Source: Ferribacterium limneticum
GTDB taxonomy: Bacteria > Pseudomonadota > Gammaproteobacteria > Burkholderiales > Rhodocyclaceae
Assembly: GCF_020510565.1 (NCBI RefSeq)
Contig: NZ_CP075189.1
Coordinates: forward strand, 3,834,501 to 3,898,500
Direction: 5' to 3'
Length of the DNA: 64,000 nt
A program made the position numbers and the translations under genes. Below are positions 57,759-64,000 of the stretch, piece after piece. The notes under the pieces were generated by a model, which ran no database searches, was not told where the DNA came from, and saw only the letters and a list, made by a program, of their open reading frames with translations. The first letter of the stretch is position 1, and the number at the start of each line of letters is the position of its first letter.

Positions 57759-59117
57759 TTACAGCTTCACTTCGCCCTTGTCGGCGAGTTTCTGTTCGAG
57801 GTAATGAATGCTCGTGCCGCCTTCGACGAAACGGGCGTCCTGCATCAGTTCCTGATGCAGCGGGATATTGGTCTTGATACCCTGGATGCTCATTTCGGAC
57901 AAGGCGATACGCATGCGACGGATGGCCTGATCGCGCGTGTCACCATAGGCGATGACCTTGGCGACCATCGAGTCGTAATGCGACGGCACGGTATAGCCTT
58001 GGTAAATGTGCGTATCGACGCGGATGCCAGGGCCGCCGGGCGGGTGATAAAACTCAATTTTGCCGGGGCACGGCACGAACGTGAAGGGATCTTCGGCGTT
58101 GATTCGGCATTCGATGGAATGGCCGCGGAAGACGATGTCCTTCTGCTTGTAGCGCAGCTTCTCGCCGGCCGCGACGCGAATCTGCTCCTGAACGATATCA
58201 ACGCCGGTAATCATTTCGGTGACCGGATGCTCGACCTGAACGCGGGTGTTCATTTCAATGAAATAGAACTCGCCATTCTCGTAGAGGAACTCGAAAGTAC
58301 CGGCGCCGCGATAGCCGATCTTCCGGCAGGCTTCGGCGCAACGCTCACCGATACGGGCGATCAGGCGGGCAGGGATATGCGGCGCCGGAGCCTCTTCGAT
58401 CACCTTCTGGTGACGGCGCTGCATCGAACAATCGCGCTCGCCGAGGTAAATCGCGTTCTTGTATTCGTCGGCCAAGACCTGAATTTCCACGTGACGCGGA
58501 TTTTCCAGGTACTTTTCCATGTACACGGCAGGATTGTTGAAGAAGCTGCCAGCCTCCTGCTTGGTCATCCCCACGGCATTGACCAGCGCCGCTTCAGTGT
58601 GCACAACGCGCATGCCACGACCACCGCCGCCGCCAGCGGCCTTGATGATCACCGGATAGCCGACGGCGCGGGCGATCTTGACGATTTCCTTCGGGTCGTC
58701 CGGCAACTCGCCCTCGGAGCCCGGCACGCAAGGCACCATGGCTTCCTTCATTGCATTCTTGGCCGACACCTTGTCACCCATCAGGCGAATGGTTTCGGCG
58801 CGTGGACCGATGAAAACGAAGCCGGAAGTCTCGACGCGCTCGGCAAAGTCGGCGTTTTCCGACAGGAAACCGTAACCCGGGTGAATCGCCTGGGCATCGG
58901 TCACTTCCGCCGCCGAAATGATGGCCGGAACGTTGAGGTAGCTCAGTGACGAGGAGGCAGGTCCGATGCAGACCGACTCGTCGGCCAGCTTGACGTATTT
59001 CGCGTCGCGGTCCGCCTCGGAGTGCACGACCACCGTCTTGATGCCAAGTTCACGGCAAGCACGCTGAATACGCAAGGCGATTTCGCCGCGATTCGCGATC
59101 AGAATCTTTTCAAACAT
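57759..59117 (-). CDS. accC: Biotin carboxylase subunit AccC
   Basis: 452 residues from the ATG at 59117 ([20 protein letters not shown]). ATP-grasp enzyme of acetyl-CoA carboxylase: [37 protein letters not shown], and [19 protein letters not shown] carry ATP, biotin and metal contacts. Immediately follows accB by 7 nt, as in most bacteria; carboxylates biotin on AccB. Confidence 0.97.
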   Translation of the reverse strand: MFEKILIANRGEIALRIQRACRELGIKTVVVHSEADRDAKYVKLADESVCIGPASSSLSYLNVPAIISAAEVTDAQAIHPGYGFLSENADFAERVETSGFVFIGPRAETIRLMGDKVSAKNAMKEAMVPCVPGSEGELPDDPKEIVKIARAVGYPVIIKAAGGGGGRGMRVVHTEAALVNAVGMTKQEAGSFFNNPAVYMEKYLENPRHVEIQVLADEYKNAIYLGERDCSMQRRHQKVIEEAPAPHIPARLIARIGERCAEACRKIGYRGAGTFEFLYENGEFYFIEMNTRVQVEHPVTEMITGVDIVQEQIRVAAGEKLRYKQKDIVFRGHSIECRINAEDPFTFVPCPGKIEFYHPPGGPGIRVDTHIYQGYTVPSHYDSMVAKVIAYGDTRDQAIRRMRIALSEMSIQGIKTNIPLHQELMQDARFVEGGTSIHYLEQKLADKGEVKL

Positions 59118-59124
59118 GGCCATA

Positions 59125-59577
59125 TCAGCCAATCACATAAAGCGGCTCACCGAACTCCACCGGCTCACCATTCTCGACCAGGATGGCCTTGATCACGCCC
59201 GAGGCATCAGACTCGATCTCGTTGAGCAGCTTCATGGCCTCGATGATGCACAGAGTTTCGCCCTGCTTGACGGTCTGGCCGATCTGCACGAAAGCTTCGG
59301 CGCCGGGTGACGGCGAGCGGTAGAAGGTGCCGACCATCGGCGACTTGACGATATGACCTTCCGGCAATTCGTCCTCGTCATCAAGGTTGACTGCGGAAGC
59401 AGCCGGCGCCCCCGGTGCCATCTGGGGAGGCGGTGCATAGTATTGCTGCGGAGCGGCAGCAACGGTGCCGTAATGCTTGGCGATGCGAACCTTTTCTTCG
59501 CCTTCCGTCACTTCCAGTTCGGAAATACCGGATTCCTGAACGAGGTCGATAAGTTTCTTGAGTTTACGCAGATCCAT
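59125..59577 (-). CDS. accB: Biotin carboxyl carrier protein AccB
   Basis: 150 residues. C-terminal biotinyl domain with the biotin lysine in [14 protein letters not shown], preceded by a Pro/Ala-rich flexible linker ([19 protein letters not shown]) and an N-terminal region [20 protein letters not shown] that binds AccC. First gene of the accBC operon. Two hairpins lie between it and aroQ, so it may have its own promoter or be attenuated. Confidence 0.97.
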   Translation of the reverse strand: MDLRKLKKLIDLVQESGISELEVTEGEEKVRIAKHYGTVAAAPQQYYAPPPQMAPGAPAASAVNLDDEDELPEGHIVKSPMVGTFYRSPSPGAEAFVQIGQTVKQGETLCIIEAMKLLNEIESDASGVIKAILVENGEPVEFGEPLYVIG

Positions 59578-59594
59578 GGAGACTCCCTTCTATG

Positions 59595-59633
59595 TTGTGC
59601 CCGTCGGGCACAAGTGTCCGGCCTGAGCCGGAC
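59595..59633. other. Two consecutive hairpins between aroQ and accB
   Basis: TTGTGCCC/GGGCACAA (59595-59602, 59606-59613) and GTCCGGC/GCCGGAC (59616-59622, 59627-59633) form stems with 3- and 4-nt loops. The second overlaps the last base of the aroQ stop. Neither is followed by a T-run in the operon direction, so they are more likely an mRNA structure than a simple terminator. Confidence 0.5.
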
Positions 59634-60112
59634 TATTCAATATTAAGCTTGTTAAGCAGATATTCGAGGGCCAGCAGATAGCCCTCATGACCCAGCCCGC
59701 AGATGACGCCGATGGCCAGGTCCGAAAAATACGAGTGATGGCGGAACGGTTCCCGCGCATGCACATTGGAAAGATGCACTTCGACGAACGGAATCGCCAC
59801 CGCCGCGATGGCATCGCGCAAGGCCACGCTGGTATGCGTGTACGCTGCCGGATTGATGATGATGGCGCGGACCCCCTGTTCGCGAGCGGCATGGATGCGC
59901 TCGATGAGCGCACCTTCATGGTTGCTCTGGAACGCCTCCAGATCAACGCCGGCCGTTTCGGCCATGCGCGCCAGCGACATGTTGATGTCCGACAGGGTTA
60001 CCCGGCCATAATGCTCGGGTTCACGTGTGCCAAGCAGGTTCAGATTCGGCCCGTGGATGACTAGGACACGAGGCTTTTCGACCGGCTTGGAAGCAGTTTT
60101 TCGCTTCGTCAT
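59633..60112 (-). CDS. aroQ: 3-dehydroquinate dehydratase, type II
   Basis: 159 residues, dodecameric type II dehydroquinase: [20 protein letters not shown] with the catalytic Tyr, [39 protein letters not shown] and [20 protein letters not shown] with the catalytic His. Third step of the shikimate pathway. The first ~14 residues are a Lys-rich extension of uncertain reality. It is 55 nt before accB. Confidence 0.96.
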   Translation of the reverse strand: MTKRKTASKPVEKPRVLVIHGPNLNLLGTREPEHYGRVTLSDINMSLARMAETAGVDLEAFQSNHEGALIERIHAAREQGVRAIIINPAAYTHTSVALRDAIAAVAIPFVEVHLSNVHAREPFRHHSYFSDLAIGVICGLGHEGYLLALEYLLNKLNIE

Positions 60113-60151
60113 AGCTGCAAGTTTGCCGCAAATGGCTGCAACTTGTCCAGT

Positions 60152-60742
60152 CTATTCCTTTAGTAAGGCGCGCAGGACATCAGCCCGGATGCGCTCATGC
60201 GGTCGCCCATCGTGACGTTTGAGGCTAACGCGCTCCATGTTTGGCGGCATGATGATGAGGTCAGCGTCGGCCGTATCGGTTTCCATGCGCAACACTGCCT
60301 CAACCCGTTCATTGCGCACCTCGACATGGGACGCATCGATTCCCCGATTAAGCAGGAATATCTCGACCTCCTTGGCGCTATCGGCAAACAGCTGGATATC
60401 GATGCGCGAATGCTCGCCGGCCGTGCCATCGAGGACCGAACCGGTCAGGTAGGGATTGAAGGCGGCGAGCAAATCAAGCAACTCAAGCGCCGTGTGGCGC
60501 AATGCCGCGACAAGCTCTTCATGCTCTTCACCCTGATAAAGGCTGCGGTAGGCGCGCAATTCGGCCTCGACCTCGGCATTGTCCGGGAAGGCTGAATTTT
60601 CAGGCAGACCCAACTGGCGGGCCGCCTTCTTTTTGGCATGGTGATAATCGGTAATGCCGTCCTCCGCCATCAGGCGGGCGGCGGCGCTAGCGATGCTGGC
60701 CCGTGTTCCGGGGCTAGTACGTTGCCGTTCATGACGGGTCAT
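60152..60742 (-). CDS. Conserved protein, nucleotidyltransferase-like
   Basis: 196 residues, no signal peptide. The middle LTGSVLDGTAGEHSRIDIQL resembles the GS..D.D pattern of a degenerate nucleotidyltransferase fold; the N-terminal region is helical (RASIASAAARLMAEDGITDY). I recognise no precise family. It is divergent from mpl and 39 nt upstream of aroQ on the same strand. Function unknown. Confidence 0.7.
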   Translation of the reverse strand: MTRHERQRTSPGTRASIASAAARLMAEDGITDYHHAKKKAARQLGLPENSAFPDNAEVEAELRAYRSLYQGEEHEELVAALRHTALELLDLLAAFNPYLTGSVLDGTAGEHSRIDIQLFADSAKEVEIFLLNRGIDASHVEVRNERVEAVLRMETDTADADLIIMPPNMERVSLKRHDGRPHERIRADVLRALLKE

Positions 60743-60792
60743 GGGGACTCGATCAAGGTAAAATCGCCCCCATTCTAACGGCTCGAACTGAA

Positions 60793-62139
60793 ATGCACAT
60801 TCACATTCTCGGCATCTGCGGCACTTTCATGGGCGGCGTCGCCCAACTGGCGGTCGACTCCGGCCACAAGGTCACGGGCTGCGACGCCAACGTCTATCCG
60901 CCGATGAGCGACCAGCTACGCGGCGCCGGTATCGAATTGATCGAAGGCTTTGACACCGAGCAACTGGCACTCAAGCCAGACATCTTCGTGATCGGCAACG
61001 CCATTTCGCGCGGCAATCCACTGCTCGAAGCCATTCTCGACAAGGGCCTGCCCTATGTTTCCGGGCCGCAATGGCTGGCCGAAAACCTGCTGCAAGGCCG
61101 CTGGGTATTGGGCGTGGCCGGTACGCACGGCAAGACGACGACAGCCTCGATGCTGGCCTGGATACTCGAGGCCGCAAACATGGATCCCGGCTTCCTGATC
61201 GGCGGCGTACCGCTGAACTTCGGCGTCTCGGCCCGACTGGGCGGCACACCGTTCTTCGTCATCGAGGCCGACGAGTACGACACGGCGTTCTGCGACAAGC
61301 GTTCCAAGTTCGTCCATTACCGGCCGCGGACGGTCGTTCTGAACAACCTTGAATTCGATCACGCCGATATCTTCAGCGATCTGGCAGCCATCGAGACGCA
61401 ATTCCACCACCTCATTCGCACCCTACCGCAATCCGGACTGATCGTTTCCAATGCCGCCGAGGCCAGCCTCGACCGCGTTTTGCAGCGCGGCTGCTGGACG
61501 CCGGTCGAGCGTTTCAACGCCCCGGACGGCTATCGCGTGACCGGCGACGACGCCCGTGGCGAACTGGTTTTGCACTCGCCCGACGGCAAGATTCGGCGCA
61601 CCGTCTGGGGGCTTTCCGGCGACCACAACCGGGCTAACGCCTGTGCCGCACTGCTTGCCGCCCGCCATGTCGGCGTCCCGCTCGAACAGGGGCTGGATGC
61701 TCTGTCGCGCTTCGAGAACGTCAAACGGCGCATGGAAGTGCGCGGCGAAGTCCGTGGTGTAACGGTTTACGACGACTTTGCCCATCACCCGACGGCCATC
61801 TCAACGACGGTTTCCGGCCTGCGTCGCAAGGTCGGCAAGGCGCGCATTCTGGCCGTGCTCGAGCCGCGTTCAAACACGATGAAGCTGGGCACGATGAAGG
61901 CGCAGTTGCCGGATAGCTTGCGCGAAGTCGATATGGCCTTCTGCTACGCCGGCAATCTTGGTTGGGATGCGCGCGAGGCACTGGCACCGATGGGCGAGCG
62001 CGCTGTCGTTGAGGATGACCTGGCCCGACTGGTCGACCAGATCGTCATCGCTGCGCAGCCGGGCGACCACATCCTGGTCATGAGCAATGGCGGCTTTGGC
62101 GGCATTCACGGCAAGATCCTGGCCGGTTTGACGGAGTAA
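60793..62139 (+). CDS. mpl: UDP-N-acetylmuramate:L-alanyl-gamma-D-glutamyl-meso-diaminopimelate ligase
   Basis: 448-residue Mur ligase for murein peptide recycling: N-terminal HIHILGICGTFMGGVAQLA, ATP loop GVAGTHGKTTTASMLAWIL, and central EADEYDTAFCDKRSKFVHYR and C-terminal NVKRRMEVRGEVRGVTVYDD with DFAHHPTAISTTV. Distinguished from MurC by the ADEYDTAFCDKRSKF signature. Monocistronic: divergent from the gene at 60742 and convergent with maeB. Confidence 0.95.
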   Translation: MHIHILGICGTFMGGVAQLAVDSGHKVTGCDANVYPPMSDQLRGAGIELIEGFDTEQLALKPDIFVIGNAISRGNPLLEAILDKGLPYVSGPQWLAENLLQGRWVLGVAGTHGKTTTASMLAWILEAANMDPGFLIGGVPLNFGVSARLGGTPFFVIEADEYDTAFCDKRSKFVHYRPRTVVLNNLEFDHADIFSDLAAIETQFHHLIRTLPQSGLIVSNAAEASLDRVLQRGCWTPVERFNAPDGYRVTGDDARGELVLHSPDGKIRRTVWGLSGDHNRANACAALLAARHVGVPLEQGLDALSRFENVKRRMEVRGEVRGVTVYDDFAHHPTAISTTVSGLRRKVGKARILAVLEPRSNTMKLGTMKAQLPDSLREVDMAFCYAGNLGWDAREALAPMGERAVVEDDLARLVDQIVIAAQPGDHILVMSNGGFGGIHGKILAGLTE

Positions 62140-62157
62140 AGCCCCAGAAACTGCATT

Positions 62158-62189
62158 CCCACGGTCAACCGGAAAAAACGGCCAAAAAT
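62158..62189 (+). repeat. Dispersed ACGGTCAACCGG element, intergenic copy
   Basis: Exact core at 62161-62172 preceded by CCC and followed by AAAAAACGGCCAAAAAT. It abuts the mpl/maeB terminator, matching the arrangement near 5150 and 37680. Confidence 0.85.
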
Positions 62190-62226
62190 AAAAAGGCGCG
62201 GTGAGGTTTCCCTCCCGCGCCTTTTT
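62190..62226. terminator. Bidirectional terminator between mpl and maeB
   Basis: Outer stem AAAAAGGCGCGG / CCGCGCCTTTTT with an inner GAGG/CCTC pairing, a single-base bulge and a TTTC loop. T-runs on both strands after the stem suit termination of both convergent genes. Confidence 0.92.
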
Positions 62227-62238
62227 GTTGTGCCGAGC

Positions 62239-64000
62239 TTAGCGCTCCATGGACTCCACGACGGCCAGCGCAGTCATGTTAACCAGGCGACGCACGGTGG
62301 CGGTCGAGGTGAGCACGTGCACCGGACGGGCCGCACCGAGCAGGATGGGGCCGATGGTGACGCCTTCGCCGCCGGTCATCTTGATCAGGTTGTAGGAAAT
62401 GTTGGCCGCGTCGATATTCGGCATGACCAGCAGGTTGGCCTCGCCCTTGAGTGGCGAATCCGGATTGGCTTCACGGCGCAGATCTTCATTGAGTGCCGAG
62501 TCGCCATGCATTTCGCCATCCACTTCCAGTTCGCCAGCCGACATGGCCGAGACCAGCCCGGCCGCGACGCTCATCTTGCGGGCCGACTCGGAGTTGCTGG
62601 AACCGAAATTGGAATGCGAGAGCAGCGCAACCTTCGGATGGCTGCCGAAACGCTTGACCTGCTCGGCTGCCATGAGCGTCATTTCGGCGATTTCCTGGGC
62701 GTTCGGGTTTTCGTTGACGTGCGTGTCGCAGATGAATAGCGAGCGGCCCGGCAGCATCAGATAATTCATCGCCGCCAGCGTGCTGACCCCGGGGCGCTTG
62801 CCGATGATCTGGCTGATCACGCCGAGGTGATGGCTGTACTGGCCGGTCATGCCGCAGATCATGCCGTCGGCGTAGCCGAGCTTGAGCAGCATGGCACCGA
62901 TCACCGTCGGCTTGCGCCGCATGGCTTCCTTGGCGATGGCCGGGGTGATGCCCTGACGCGCCATGGCCTTGTGGTAAGCCATCCAGCACTCGCGGTAGCG
63001 CTCGTCGGATTCCGGATTGACGACATCGAAATCGACACCCGGCTTGATGCGCAGCTTGGCTTTTTCGAGGCGATGCTCGATGACACCCGGACGACCGATC
63101 AGGATCGGTCGGGCAAACTTTTCCTCGATGACGACCTGCGCGGCACGCAGGACGCGCTCGTCTTCACCTTCGGCGAAGATGATGCGCTTGCCCTTGGCCT
63201 GACGGGCAGCCTGGAAGATGGCACGCATGCCGACGCCGGTGTGATAGACGAACTCGGACAACTTGGCGCGGTAGGCGGCCCAGTCGGTAATCGGCCGGGT
63301 GGCGACGCCGGAATCCATGGCAGCCTGGGCGACGGCGGGGGCGATCTTGACGATCAGGCGCGGGTCGAAGGGCTTGGGAATCAGATATTCCGGGCCGAAG
63401 GATAAATCGGCGCCCGGGTAGGCCATGGCCACTTCATCGGTCACTTCGGCTTCGGCCAGTTCGGCGATGGCGCGCACGGAGGCCATCTTCATTTCTTCGG
63501 TAATGCGCGTCGCCCCAACGTCGAGCGCGCCGCGGAAGATGAACGGGAAGCACAGGACGTTATTGACCTGGTTTACATAGTCGGAACGGCCGGTGGCGAT
63601 GATCGCGTCCGGGCGGACTTCCTTGACCAGTTCCGGCATGATTTCCGGAGTCGGGTTGGCCAGCGCGAAGACCATCGGCTTGTCAGCCATGGCCTTGACC
63701 ATGTCCTGCTTGACAACACCGGCAGCGGAAAGGCCGAGGAAAATATCGGCGCCGACCAGCGCTTCGCCCAGCGTGCGCATCTCGGTGTTCTGGGCGTAGC
63801 GTGCCTTGGTCTCGTCCATGCCACCCGGGCGGCCAACATAGATGACGCCCTTGGAGTCGCAAATGGTGATGTTCTCGCGCTTGACGCCGAGATCGCACCA
63901 CAGATTCACACAGGAAATGGCGGCGGCGCCGGCGCCCGAGACGACAACCTTGACCTCGTCGATCTTCTTGCCGACGACCTTCAGGCCGTTGAGCATAGCG
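62239..64000 (-). CDS. maeB: NADP-dependent malic enzyme with phosphotransacetylase-like domain, partial
   Basis: At least 585 residues are visible; the N-terminus (~170 residues, including part of the malic enzyme domain) lies beyond the right edge. The visible part has the NAD(P)-binding region (VVVSGAGAAAISCVNLWCDL; GRPGGMDETKARYAQNTEMR) and a C-terminal phosphotransacetylase-like domain (PTVIGAMLLKLGYADGMICG; SLFICDTHVNENPNAQEIAE), as in MaeB. Converts malate to pyruvate and CO2 with NADP; the C-terminal domain is regulatory. Convergent with mpl across a strong terminator. Confidence 0.96.
   Translation of the reverse strand, partial: AMLNGLKVVGKKIDEVKVVVSGAGAAAISCVNLWCDLGVKRENITICDSKGVIYVGRPGGMDETKARYAQNTEMRTLGEALVGADIFLGLSAAGVVKQDMVKAMADKPMVFALANPTPEIMPELVKEVRPDAIIATGRSDYVNQVNNVLCFPFIFRGALDVGATRITEEMKMASVRAIAELAEAEVTDEVAMAYPGADLSFGPEYLIPKPFDPRLIVKIAPAVAQAAMDSGVATRPITDWAAYRAKLSEFVYHTGVGMRAIFQAARQAKGKRIIFAEGEDERVLRAAQVVIEEKFARPILIGRPGVIEHRLEKAKLRIKPGVDFDVVNPESDERYRECWMAYHKAMARQGITPAIAKEAMRRKPTVIGAMLLKLGYADGMICGMTGQYSHHLGVISQIIGKRPGVSTLAAMNYLMLPGRSLFICDTHVNENPNAQEIAEMTLMAAEQVKRFGSHPKVALLSHSNFGSSNSESARKMSVAAGLVSAMSAGELEVDGEMHGDSALNEDLRREANPDSPLKGEANLLVMPNIDAANISYNLIKMTGGEGVTIGPILLGAARPVHVLTSTATVRRLVNMTALAVVESMER

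Overview
This window looks like ordinary chromosome from a G+C-rich betaproteobacterium, most likely Rhodocyclales (Azonexus/Dechloromonas type). That placement is an inference from gene content and neighbourhoods: Urt urea transporter, PilGHIJ-ChpA chemosensory cluster, PyrB with a defective PyrC homologue, TolC preceded by a methyltransferase and a rhodanese, and ornithine-lipid-type acyltransferases. No rRNA, tRNA, CRISPR array, insertion sequence or prophage was seen.

Layout. 1-6500: urea ABC transporter genes on the minus strand (urtD partial, urtC, urtB, and urtA after a gap). The gap at 3.2-5.0 kb holds four small genes, including a Nif11-type one. urtA and urtB are preceded by nearly the same spaced regulatory block. 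6.8-12.5 kb: a DUF4062-SIR2 protein (defence-like) and a two-component pair whose sensor is an NCS1-type permease fused to a hybrid histidine kinase. 12.5-16.2 kb: algH-ruvX-pyrR-pyrB-pyrX. 16.3-17.7 kb: DNA photolyase. 17.7-26.7 kb: pilG-pilH-pilI-pilJ-chpA/pilL, controlling type IV pili. 26.9-30.0 kb: thiD-thiE-hemL-gdx, overlapping genes. 30.1-37.6 kb (minus): mgtE; then rnb, a tonB-like gene, aroE and mtgA overlapping one another; yqiA, uppP and a YkgJ-family gene. 37.7-42.5 kb: Spy-like protein, a solitary nuclease-helicase (DUF2075), and thiC behind a TPP riboswitch. 42.7-47.2 kb: an unusual alpha-carbonic anhydrase, then tetR with a perfect palindromic operator, pcm-like, rhodanese, tolC. 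47.2-54.7 kb: waaA/waaC, UDP-sugar epimerase, glmS, apaH, acyltransferases. 54.8-64 kb: sugar kinase, DUF3426 protein, prmA, accC, accB, aroQ, a nucleotidyltransferase-like protein, mpl, and maeB running off the right edge.

The most notable pattern is not a gene. A dispersed element with core ACGGTCAACCGG occurs 11 times exactly, plus several degenerate copies. It usually carries an A-rich tail with a GGCCAAAA-like segment. It lies between genes, where one inverted pair forms a perfect 18-bp hairpin between convergent genes. It also lies inside coding sequences (sensor kinase, thiE, thiC, waaA; diverged in aroE, chpA and pyrX) and directly against the apaH start codon. Its arrangement resembles that of DNA uptake sequences or REP-type elements; its function is unknown to me.

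Two solitary genes with locally lower G+C, the DUF4062-SIR2 protein and the PD-(D/E)XK plus DUF2075 helicase protein, are the best candidates for acquired defence functions.
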